A stretch of DNA of 36,546 nt, taken from positions 1-36,546 of the forward strand of contig CALWHM010000017.1 of the NCBI GenBank assembly GCA_944380395.1. Reading direction: 5' to 3'. The translations under genes and the position numbers were made by a program. Source of the DNA: an uncultured Clostridia bacterium. Lineage in GTDB: Bacteria; Bacillota; Clostridia; Christensenellales; UBA3700. Below are positions 7,571 through 14,215 of this stretch, in pieces (the stretch's first letter is position 1; every line of letters starts with the position of its first letter). The notes below the pieces were generated by a model. That model was not told where the DNA came from. It searched no databases and saw only the letters and a program-made list of their open reading frames with translations.

Positions 7571-7593
7571 AAGCGCGGGAGCACCGCGCTTTT
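7571..7593 (+). terminator. Bidirectional terminator between nrdG and the NimA-like gene
   Basis: AAGCGCGG-GAGCA-CCGCGCTT (7571-7591) is an 8-bp stem with a short T-run on the plus strand. On the minus strand the same stem is followed by TTTATTTATTAT, so it can also end the convergent gene at 7610. Confidence 0.75.
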
Positions 7594-7609
7594 CGCTGTT
7601 ACAGGCTGC

Positions 7610-8098
7610 TTATTTTTGCAAAAACTCCGAGCCCTGCTTGCCGCTCAAATGCTCAACGCTCAGTTTCAATATGCACAATTCGGGGAAGAATTTGTCCGTT
7701 TCGTCAGCTATCCGCACATCTGTTTCGTCGGGGCAGTATTTTTTTGCCAAAAGATACGCGGCGCGGCGCATTTCCTCTTTATCCGATACGACCGCGATTC
7801 TGCCGAACGCTATGGCGCTTTTATACAAAGTGGTGAATTTTTCCGGCAGAACGGTATCTTGCGCCACCACGCACATACTCGCCTTGTCGCACCGCGCTAT
7901 GCATTCCAGCTTATATCCCGAACGCGCGCAATGAAAGTATACGGCGGCGCCGTCAAAGACGTAATTTACGGGCAGGGCATAGGGGTAGCCGTCCTCGCCC
8001 GCAAGCGCAAGCACGGCGGTGATACCTTCTTTCAATATCGCGCGGGTATCGGCTTCATTGAGCGCCTGCCGCGCCCTTCTCATCTGTCTGAATGCCAT
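7610..8098 (-). CDS. Pyridoxamine 5'-phosphate oxidase-like / NimA-type flavoprotein
   Basis: A 162-residue split-barrel FMN-binding protein resembling the NimA group (5-nitroimidazole reductase-like). Seen features are the N-terminal MRRARQAL, PYALPVNYVFDGAAVYFHCARSG typical of the barrel and FMN phosphate site, and a Cys-rich stretch, MCVVAQD. Cytoplasmic, no signal peptide. Start ATG with GGAG seven bases upstream. It stands alone between two terminators. NimA relatives are common in anaerobes, and most do not confer drug resistance on their own, so no resistance claim is made. Confidence 0.85.
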   Translation of the reverse strand: MAFRQMRRARQALNEADTRAILKEGITAVLALAGEDGYPYALPVNYVFDGAAVYFHCARSGYKLECIARCDKASMCVVAQDTVLPEKFTTLYKSAIAFGRIAVVSDKEEMRRAAYLLAKKYCPDETDVRIADETDKFFPELCILKLSVEHLSGKQGSEFLQK

Positions 8099-8153
8099 AT
8101 TTTCTCCTTTTGATTTGCCCGCGCTCTTTTGTCAAAAGGCGGGGCAGAGGCAG

Positions 8154-8183
8154 AAAAAGCGCCCGCTTCTGCCGCGGGCGCTT
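8154..8183 (-). terminator. Terminator of the GPH transporter-lipoprotein operon
   Basis: Minus strand AAGCGCCCGC-GGCAGAA-GCGGGCGCTT (8157-8183), a perfect 10-bp stem running into TTTTT, four bases after the lipoprotein stop. Confidence 0.88.
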
Positions 8184-8186
8184 TGC

Positions 8187-9377
8187 TCAGCCTTTGAAAA
8201 AGGTGTTTACTTCTTCATACCATGAAGAGTCCGTCACGTCCATCTGATTGCCGTCGGTATTGCCGCATTCGGGACACTTCCATTCCTTATATCCCGTTTG
8301 GGGAATGTCGCCCGTATATTCGCATTTTTTGCAATAGTCCGCGGTGTGGGGCAAGCCGCCCAGGTTGGGTCCCAGGTAGGATATTTGCAGGTTATACACT
8401 TCCTTATCCGCGGCAAGTATGCCCGTAGTTTCCGCGTCCGCGCGATATACGAAGATGTTGCTTATCCTGTCAAAGGTAAGCTCTATCTGCACATATAAAG
8501 AGCCGGTGAACAGCGAATACTTGGGATCGAGTCCCGTTCTTTGCGTAAAGCGCTTGGCATAGCCGTCCGTCATCTTGAAGGTGAGGGTAGTGAGGTTCAT
8601 CTGGCGCTTCGCGCCGCCCACCTTGCTGCCCGCGGCGTTCGTCACGCCCTCAAAGGTGATGTCGCCCTCTTCAAGCAGACCAACTTCCCGCAGTCTGGAA
8701 GCCAAGGTATAGGGCTGAACGGTGGAGGAGTTTGCAAAGTCGCGCGCGCTTATCCCCGTCATATACTGCTGCAATTGTCCGCGCTTGCCGTCGCTGTTTT
8801 CTATAAGGTTGAATCCGAACGTCTTACCGGTGGAAGCCGACGTAAATCTTTCCGTACCTTTCGCGGCGCTGTTAGATTCCACGGCGTATACTCCGTACTT
8901 TTCCGCTTCTTCCACACTGCTTGCGGGGAAGTCTTCGGAATAGGTGACGGTGCCGTTTTGCGCGTTGTAAACCACGTTGTTGTTGTATTTGTCGGACGTG
9001 TTGCCCACGGAGTTCTGCGTTTCCACATATCTGTCTTCCAGCACGTATACGCCGAAGTCCCGATCGGGGTGGAAGGCGTAATCGTCGTCCACGTAGCAAT
9101 GCATATTCACGGTGGTGTTTTTAAGGGATACCGCCACGTATGCGTCGGAGGAAGGGTTATACACGCTCTCTATCGCGCGGCGGTCCTGCTCCTTATAGTA
9201 ATATATTTCTCCGTTGTATATTTGGTTTGCTTCGTCCACTTTCACGGAATTTTCGTAAGCCGCTTTCAGCGCCTTAAAGCCCTCTTCCGCGGAGAGCGTT
9301 TTGCAGGAAGCCAGGGATACAAGGGAAAGGCAGAGCAGCAATATTATCGTTATCGGGATAAATATCTTCTTTTTCAT
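8187..9377 (-). CDS. Lipoprotein with a C-terminal NrdD-like zinc ribbon
   Basis: A 396-residue predicted lipoprotein (signal peptide MKKKIFIPITIILLL..., lipobox LASC, Cys at about 24). The middle is a beta-rich, Asn/Thr/Tyr-rich extracellular region that I do not recognise. The last 50 residues form a four-Cys ribbon (Cys349, Cys352, Cys368, Cys371) that matches the zinc ribbon of NrdD encoded at 4840-6963, with identical spacing. There is no glycyl-radical motif after it, so this is not a reductase. The gene starts inside the stop codon of the transporter gene upstream (TAATG), with GGAGG seven bases before the ATG, which implies coupled translation. A role with that transporter, for example at the cell surface, is inference only. 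Confidence 0.8.
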   Translation of the reverse strand: MKKKIFIPITIILLLCLSLVSLASCKTLSAEEGFKALKAAYENSVKVDEANQIYNGEIYYYKEQDRRAIESVYNPSSDAYVAVSLKNTTVNMHCYVDDDYAFHPDRDFGVYVLEDRYVETQNSVGNTSDKYNNNVVYNAQNGTVTYSEDFPASSVEEAEKYGVYAVESNSAAKGTERFTSASTGKTFGFNLIENSDGKRGQLQQYMTGISARDFANSSTVQPYTLASRLREVGLLEEGDITFEGVTNAAGSKVGGAKRQMNLTTLTFKMTDGYAKRFTQRTGLDPKYSLFTGSLYVQIELTFDRISNIFVYRADAETTGILAADKEVYNLQISYLGPNLGGLPHTADYCKKCEYTGDIPQTGYKEWKCPECGNTDGNQMDVTDSSWYEEVNTFFKG

Positions 9378-12205
9378 TACTCATTACCTCCTTCTTCTCC
9401 GTCCGCCGCGTCCGATTGAGATACGGGCGCGTCTTTCTGCAAACCGTCCGACGTTTGAGGTTCGCCCGCGGACTTGGTGTTTTCCGTCACGTCGCCGGGC
9501 AGGGTGGAGGCTTGCTCCAACTCCTTGGCGTGGTCGGTCTTGTATTGCTCGAAATAGCTTTCCGTGAACTTGACGCCGTCCATCTTCGCCTGCTTTGCCG
9601 CCACTTTCTTCATCGCCTTTTCCGCTTTCAGGCGCGCTATCTCGCGCTTTTTCTCCAACTTTTCCGCAGCTGCCTTGGCGGCGTCTTCCGCGTCTATCAT
9701 CGCTGCTTCCGCCAAATATTCGTCATACTTGGGAAGTATGAAGTCGAAGAAGTTGTTGCGGTCGTTGTACTCGGTGATAACGGCTTCGCATTCCAAGTAG
9801 AGCTTGTAAGCTCTTGCAAAGCGGTGGTATGCCTTTTCCGCCTTTTTGATCACCTTGTTCTGCGCCTTCTTTTCCTCTTTGGTTTCGCACTTCACGTCCA
9901 GCTCGCGTTTGAGGTCGGCTTCGTAATCGGAGAGTACGCCGTCGGGGAACAGGCGGGCGGTGAGGCGCTTCATCTTCTTAAAGGCGCGCGCACGCTTTTT
10001 TATGAGCGCATAGGTTTCGCGCCTTTGCGTGCGCATCTCCCTGGCGGCGGGGGTGAGCTTGCCCTTCTCGTTCTTCTCGTCCGTGCCGGGAAATTCGGGA
10101 ACGGGCAGGGAAGTTATATCCAAAGTGCTTGCGGAAACGGCGCTCTTGTCTATCGCGGTGACGGCGCGGGCTATCTCCAAGCTCATAATGTGCACGGGAG
10201 TGTTCCATTTGTTGAGTTCGGGATCCAAAAATTCCGCAATTGCTTCCTTGTCGCGTTTGAGTTTTTGCGCGTCCTTGTAGGCGTGCTTGGCGTCCTTATA
10301 CGCCTTTTTGCACTCATCGCGCTTTGTTGTGGCGGCGGAAAGTTCTTCCGTGAGAGGAATAGCCTCTTTGTTGCGTATCGCGGCTTTAAGGTCGTGCTCC
10401 GCCTGCTTGAGCGCCGCTTCCTTTACGGGAATGGTAGCGGCGTCCGTGCCCGCCTTTGCCGCTTCGTATTCCGCCCTTGCGTTGTCCAAGGCGGCGGAAA
10501 GCGCGGTTATTTCGGGCATCGCCATTATCGCGTCGCGGGAGGGCACCAGCTCGGCGGCTTTTTTGAGCGCCGCTTCATATTCCGCTTTCGCCTGCTTGTA
10601 CTCCGCTTTTGCCGCATTCTTCTGCGCCTTCTTCTCCTTTATGTCGGGCATGACGGCGTTCTTGCGCTCCATTGAATAATTGTAAGATTCAATGGCGTCC
10701 TTTGCCTGATGTGCGGTCACGTCGCCGGTGCGGTAGTCCTCGTTTATCGCGCGGATCTTCAGCGCGGTGATTATCTGAGCGTGCTTTTCGCGCGTGAGGT
10801 TATAGAGCAGGAAGGGCGCAAGGTTGAGCGCCGCGCCCGCTATGGAGAGCGCGCACAGCATATAGAACAGGCTGTTTCTCACCGTGGGGTCGTAAAGCAC
10901 GTCGTAGTTGACGGTAAGACCGAACCCTTCGTATATGAAGGGCAGAAAGTAACCGGAAGCTATGGTTATGGGGGTGCCGATGAGCGCCGCCACTTCCAGC
11001 ATAAAGTCCACGCGCTTGCCCGACATTAACTGAATGGAGTCCTTTACTTCCGCGTTCAGCACGGGGTTGTACACCAATTGCAATTGGTTGATGAACGTGT
11101 TTATGTACAGGAACAGGAAGTATAAAAGCGGCACTTCGTATGTGGCAAGCATGCACGCTATGAATATTATGTTAAAGCCGTTGTGGAAGAGCAGTGTGCC
11201 CTTGTTGCCCAAAGCTTTTAATATGAACGGCGTGGCGAACATTGAAAGTCCGCTTGCCGTGCCCAGCACGGTGGTCAGAATGCCGTAAGTGACCATATCC
11301 TGCGTGCCGTATATGTATATCCAGCCGAACAGCACGAGGTATGCGCTTTCAAGGAAGGTGAACCACGTGGACACCGTTCTCAGCCACCAATACTTGTTTT
11401 TCCATACCGCCACGCAGCCGTCCCAAACGCTCACTTTCTGCACGAAGTGCTTGGAGGAAACTATTCTTTCCTTGCAGCCGAAGAACGCGAACAGGCTAAG
11501 GAACACGCCGGCGATACCTATGGGCACCACTATGAATTTATAGGTATTTATATTGGTGAAGCCGCCCGTAAGTTCGGAGAATATGGGCACGAACAGCTGA
11601 TACACGCTGGGGGCGAAGGAGTAGATGAGCGAACTTATCGTTATTATGTTCGCTCTTTCGCGCGAGCTGGGGGAGAGCACGCTGCCCAAATTGGTGTAGT
11701 TGGTCTGGAAAAGCGGTTGTCCCGCAGATATGGCTATTGCAAAGATGAACACCATCATATATTTGGTGTTGTAGTCCATCGTTTCAAACGGCAGGAATAT
11801 GAACACGGCGGAAAGCACCACCAGCGGAGCGCCCATTATCGCCATATACGGTCGGAAGCGCCCCCATCGGGTGTTGGTGTTGTCCACCAATTTACCGCGG
11901 ATTATCTGGAAGAAGATGTTGGCTATCGTCTGCACGGTGAGCATTGTCTGCAAGTGCATGGGACGAATGCCTATCGTGGAAGCGAACAGAGTGTTGGTTA
12001 CGCCCAAAGCCATGTATCCGAGCAGATACACGACCATGTTCTGACCCATACCGCCTATGGAGTAGTTCAGAACTTCCTTGTAGGGAACGTAATTGCCTCT
12101 TCCGGGTTTGTTCCAGTGGGTGGTGATGTCCGTCCAGACGAAGGACACCGTTTCTTTGAGTTTTGAGATGCCGTTACGGCACTTTTGCTTGAAAGTACTT
12201 GCCAT
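9377..12205 (-). CDS. GPH-family (MFS) sugar transporter with 470-residue cytoplasmic tail
   Basis: A 942-residue protein. Residues about 40-470 are a 12-helix transporter of the glycoside-pentoside-hexuronide:cation symporter family (MelB-like); the signature loop DNTNTRWGRFRPY (108-120) between helices is clear. Normal members are about 450-500 residues. From about residue 471 to 942 there is a highly charged, Ala/Lys/Glu-rich tail (for example AKAEYKQAKAEYEAALKKAA) predicted to be long helices or coiled coil, ending in an acidic low-complexity tail (SDAADGEEGGNE). The tail should be cytoplasmic. No stop or frameshift separates it, so it is one reading frame. Start ATG has GGGGT upstream and a strong promoter at 12270-12298. 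Substrate is unknown; the lipoprotein gene downstream is translationally coupled. Confidence 0.9.
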   Translation of the reverse strand: MASTFKQKCRNGISKLKETVSFVWTDITTHWNKPGRGNYVPYKEVLNYSIGGMGQNMVVYLLGYMALGVTNTLFASTIGIRPMHLQTMLTVQTIANIFFQIIRGKLVDNTNTRWGRFRPYMAIMGAPLVVLSAVFIFLPFETMDYNTKYMMVFIFAIAISAGQPLFQTNYTNLGSVLSPSSRERANIITISSLIYSFAPSVYQLFVPIFSELTGGFTNINTYKFIVVPIGIAGVFLSLFAFFGCKERIVSSKHFVQKVSVWDGCVAVWKNKYWWLRTVSTWFTFLESAYLVLFGWIYIYGTQDMVTYGILTTVLGTASGLSMFATPFILKALGNKGTLLFHNGFNIIFIACMLATYEVPLLYFLFLYINTFINQLQLVYNPVLNAEVKDSIQLMSGKRVDFMLEVAALIGTPITIASGYFLPFIYEGFGLTVNYDVLYDPTVRNSLFYMLCALSIAGAALNLAPFLLYNLTREKHAQIITALKIRAINEDYRTGDVTAHQAKDAIESYNYSMERKNAVMPDIKEKKAQKNAAKAEYKQAKAEYEAALKKAAELVPSRDAIMAMPEITALSAALDNARAEYEAAKAGTDAATIPVKEAALKQAEHDLKAAIRNKEAIPLTEELSAATTKRDECKKAYKDAKHAYKDAQKLKRDKEAIAEFLDPELNKWNTPVHIMSLEIARAVTAIDKSAVSASTLDITSLPVPEFPGTDEKNEKGKLTPAAREMRTQRRETYALIKKRARAFKKMKRLTARLFPDGVLSDYEADLKRELDVKCETKEEKKAQNKVIKKAEKAYHRFARAYKLYLECEAVITEYNDRNNFFDFILPKYDEYLAEAAMIDAEDAAKAAAEKLEKKREIARLKAEKAMKKVAAKQAKMDGVKFTESYFEQYKTDHAKELEQASTLPGDVTENTKSAGEPQTSDGLQKDAPVSQSDAADGEEGGNE

Positions 12206-12269
12206 AATTTACCCCTGAGCCGATTTGCTTATACCCGCGTGCGGTCTGAACCTCCGCGAGTACCCGATT

Positions 12270-12298
12270 ATTATAACATAATATTTTTAATATGTAAA
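12270..12298 (-). promoter_or_regulatory. Promoter of the GPH transporter-lipoprotein operon
   Basis: Minus strand TTTACA (complement of 12293-12298), 17-bp AT-rich spacer, TATAAT (complement of 12270-12275), about 65 bases upstream of the ATG. The CTTTA...TAAAG operator is absent from this spacer. Confidence 0.8.
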
Positions 12299-12333
12299 GG
12301 CAAAAGACGGCGTGCAAAAGAAAAACCGCAGGC

Positions 12334-12355
12334 AAAAGGGAGCATTTCGCTCCCT
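12334..12355 (-). terminator. Terminator of the 12381-12941 gene
   Basis: Minus strand AGGGAGC-GAAAT-GCTCCCT (12337-12355) followed by TTTTG, about 25 bases after the stop codon. Confidence 0.8.
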
Positions 12356-12380
12356 ACTTGCAAAACGCTATGCCTCGATT

Positions 12381-12941
12381 TCAAAATACGAATACTTTGT
12401 TGAATATCTCCGTCGCGGCCGAGGGGGTGAGCGGATCTTCCGCACTCGTGCGGTTCAGGGGCACGTAGGCGTATCTCACGCCGTCCTTTTCCGCATAGTA
12501 AACGGTGTAACGCTCCGTGCTCGCGGCGAATATGTCGCCGAGGGCGGAGTTTTCGCCCACCTTTTCCCCGTCGAAGAAGATGTTGAGGGGCAGGGTGTAA
12601 AAGCCTTCCGTGCGCGCCGCGCAGAATAAATCGAGCGGTGTTTCCCACGAGTACGCGCCGCACTCTACTTTCCCTTTTGCTATATCCTTGCTGTTTTTCA
12701 CGCCGTCCGTGTACACGGTAAACGAGGCGGAAGCATACGCGCCCGAAGGCTGCTTTACAAGCAGCGGCGCCAAATCCGCCTCTTGCAGTTGGGCATACGA
12801 AAGCGTTAAAGACTGCACGTCATAACCGAACGCCCCCGCAAAAGAGAGCAGGAAAAACATCATAACTATCAAAAATACCGCGGCAAGCACCGCCAGACAT
12901 ATGCCCGTGATTTTAAGAGCTCTTTTCGTGTTTTCGTTCAT
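12381..12941 (-). CDS. Small membrane-anchored protein of unknown function
   Basis: A 186-residue protein that I do not recognise. One N-terminal transmembrane segment (about residues 11-38, ITGICLAVLAAVFLIVMMFF) follows a short Lys/Arg-containing cytoplasmic start, so the remaining 145 residues should lie outside the cell. The outer part is mixed alpha/beta with many Tyr, Ser and Ala residues and no Cys-pair or catalytic motif that I can name. Start ATG with GGAG nine bases upstream; own terminator. It is on the same strand as dut but separated by 278 bases with a hairpin, so probably a single-gene unit. Confidence 0.75.
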   Translation of the reverse strand: MNENTKRALKITGICLAVLAAVFLIVMMFFLLSFAGAFGYDVQSLTLSYAQLQEADLAPLLVKQPSGAYASASFTVYTDGVKNSKDIAKGKVECGAYSWETPLDLFCAARTEGFYTLPLNIFFDGEKVGENSALGDIFAASTERYTVYYAEKDGVRYAYVPLNRTSAEDPLTPSAATEIFNKVFVF

Positions 12942-13073
12942 AATTTACACTCCGTAATATCCCCTTCCTTATTATAAAGACCGAGAGAAAGGTCGAAGCG
13001 GTTGAATGTTGCAATAAATTTATATTAAGCGCTAAGTTGTATTTGCGCCCCGAAATCTTTAATTTTCATATAA

Positions 13074-13101
13074 ATAATAACATATTGACGGAAAAAGTCA
13101 A
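13074..13101 (-). promoter_or_regulatory. Possible promoter of the 12381-12941 gene
   Basis: Minus strand TTGACT (complement of 13096-13101), 16-bp spacer, TATTAT (complement of 13074-13079). It would give a leader of about 130 bases. A second TATAAT nearer the gene lacks a convincing -35. The -35 lies in an inverted repeat, TTGAC-7-GTCAA (13085-13101). The rest of the 12942-13219 gap is AT-rich with nothing else recognised. Confidence 0.4.
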
Positions 13102-13162
13102 TACTCAAACGGATAAAATTACAAGGTGTTTACAAAATGCGGCGGAATTTCCATGCAATATT

Positions 13163-13191
13163 ACCGGCTGCCGCTTTCTTGAACAGCCGGT
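13163..13191 (-). terminator. Hairpin downstream of dut
   Basis: ACCGGCTG (13163-13170) pairs perfectly with CAGCCGGT (13184-13191). On the minus strand it lies 29 bases after the dut stop and is followed only by AATATTG, a weak tail; a better T-rich tail (TTTATTTT) is on the plus strand, where no gene needs it. Confidence 0.5.
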
Positions 13192-13219
13192 TTATTTTCG
13201 CATGCCATAGGTCGGTCAT

Positions 13220-13666
13220 TTACTTGCCCGTGGACCCGAAGCCTCCTTCGCCTCTTGAGGTGGAGGAAAGTTCGTCCGCCTCCTCGAAATCCGCGTGAAT
13301 GTAGGGCGTTATCACTATCTGGGCTATTCTGTCGCCGTTGTATATGCGTCTGTCCTCGCCCGAATGGTTGTGCAGAGCAACAATTATCTCTCCGCGGTAG
13401 TCGCTGTCTATCACGCCCACTTTGTTGGCGGGGGCAAGTCCTTGCTTGGTGCCCAGACCGCTGCGCGCGTATATCAGCCCCACACAGCCTTCGGGTATCT
13501 CCATGGCTATGCCCGTATGTACGAATACGGTGGTTTCGGGCGCGATGAGTATCTCGTCTTCATCTGTGAGGCAGAAAAGATCCGCCGCCGCGGCGTGCTC
13601 GCTGCCGTAGCAGGGCAGTTTTGCGCCTTCGCTCAATTTCTTAACTCTCAAAAAACAGTGTTGCAT
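13220..13666 (-). CDS. dut: dUTP diphosphatase
   Basis: A 148-residue trimeric dUTPase, which cleaves dUTP to dUMP and keeps uracil out of DNA. The conserved motifs appear in order: LYARSGLGTKQGL-type (RSGLGTKQG), the nucleotide-binding hairpin ANKVGVIDSDYRGEI, GDRIAQIVI, and the C-terminal Gly-rich SRGEGGFGSTGK that closes over the active site. ATG start with GGAG eight bases upstream; promoter at 13697-13725, divergent from the his promoter. Typical length, nothing odd. Confidence 0.97.
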   Translation of the reverse strand: MQHCFLRVKKLSEGAKLPCYGSEHAAAADLFCLTDEDEILIAPETTVFVHTGIAMEIPEGCVGLIYARSGLGTKQGLAPANKVGVIDSDYRGEIIVALHNHSGEDRRIYNGDRIAQIVITPYIHADFEEADELSSTSRGEGGFGSTGK

Positions 13667-13696
13667 AATATTCTCCGTGGCGTATGAGCCGATATC

Positions 13697-13725
13697 ATTT
13701 TAACATAAATAAGCAAAAGTGTAAA
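13697..13725 (-). promoter_or_regulatory. dut promoter
   Basis: Minus strand TTTACA (complement of 13720-13725), 17-bp spacer, TAAAAT (complement of 13697-13702), about 30 bases upstream of the ATG. Confidence 0.75.
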
Positions 13726-13754
13726 CCCCGCGGACAAAGCAGACGGTTTTTGAA

Positions 13755-13768
13755 GAAAAAGCTTTTTC
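13755..13768. repeat. 14-bp palindrome between the dut and his promoters
   Basis: GAAAAAGCTTTTTC is a perfect palindrome located between the divergent dut and his promoters. It may be a binding site, but purine/pyrimidine-run palindromes of this kind also arise by chance in AT-rich spacers. Confidence 0.4.
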
Positions 13769-13807
13769 AAAGAGATGAAAATTTGCGTAAATTGTGCGTG
13801 ATTTCGC

Positions 13808-13836
13808 TTTACTTCTTTAATGTATTAAAGTATAAT
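13808..13836 (+). promoter_or_regulatory. Histidine operon promoter
   Basis: TTTACT (13808-13813), 17-bp spacer, TATAAT (13831-13836). The spacer contains the 16-bp operator-like inverted repeat. Its build is almost the same as the ABC transporter promoter at 4569-4597. Confidence 0.88.
13815..13830 (+). promoter_or_regulatory. Putative HisR/YerC operator, his copy
   Basis: CTTTAATGTATTAAAG is palindromic except for its two central bases and lies exactly between -35 and -10. The TrpR-type regulator encoded by the first gene of this operon is the natural candidate to bind it. Confidence 0.7.
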
Positions 13837-13842
13837 ATGTAA

Positions 13843-13939
13843 AAGCGCCGCCGAGGTCTGCAGACAGCGCAGGGCAAAGTTTGCAAATACAAACTTGAGA
13901 AAAGTCCTTATTAGGCGGAGCGGCGCCCGGGAGGTCACA
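13843..13939 (+). other. Structured 5' leader of the his operon
   Basis: GCGCCGC (13845-13851) can pair with GCGGCGC (13920-13926), closing a domain that contains the hairpin AAGTTTG-6-CAAACTT (13877-13896) and the palindrome GTCTGCAGAC (13856-13865). The last stem lies just before the yerC ribosome-binding site (GGGAGG, 13930-13934). It lacks the T-box sequences. It may control translation of yerC, or may be only GC-rich leader. Confidence 0.4.
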
Positions 13940-14215
13940 GTGGATATACAGAGTATGAAAACGCAGCTTTACGAAATGCTGGCGCAGGTGAAGACGCCGG
14001 AGGACGCATGCTTATTGCTGGACGATCTGTGCACGAACAAGGAAGTGGAACAGATGGCGCAGAGGGCGTATGCGGCAAAGTTGTTTTTACAGGGCAATAC
14101 TTACGCGCAGATAATAGAAAAGACGGACATATCTTCCGCCACGCTTTCGCGCGTATCCAGATGCATAAATTACGGAGGAGGGGGCTATGCCAAGTTCGTC
14201 AAAGTGGACAGATAA
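13940..14215 (+). CDS. yerC: YerC/TrpR-family transcriptional regulator (HisR-like)
   Basis: A 91-residue helix-turn-helix protein of the TrpR superfamily, YerC group. It shows DDLCTNKEVEQMAQRAYAAK followed by the reading helix region TYAQIIEKTDISSATLSRVS and the family ending INYGGGGYAKF. The start is taken as GTG at 13940, which has GGGAGG six bases upstream; a TTG 45 bases earlier lacks one. It heads the his operon and overlaps hisZ by 29 bases. From memory, comparative genomics has assigned this family in Firmicutes a role as histidine regulator (HisR). Autoregulation through the operator at 13815-13830 and control of the transporter at 4575-4590 are inferences from the sequence. Confidence 0.88.
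   Translation: MDIQSMKTQLYEMLAQVKTPEDACLLLDDLCTNKEVEQMAQRAYAAKLFLQGNTYAQIIEKTDISSATLSRVSRCINYGGGGYAKFVKVDR

Noticed and set aside
7610-8098. Metronidazole-resistance gene
   Set aside because: The protein is NimA-like, but this family is broad and resistance cannot be inferred from sequence alone.
13837-13939. T-box riboswitch before the his operon
   Set aside because: The T-box sequence, specifier loop and antiterminator landmarks are absent, and the leader is too short.
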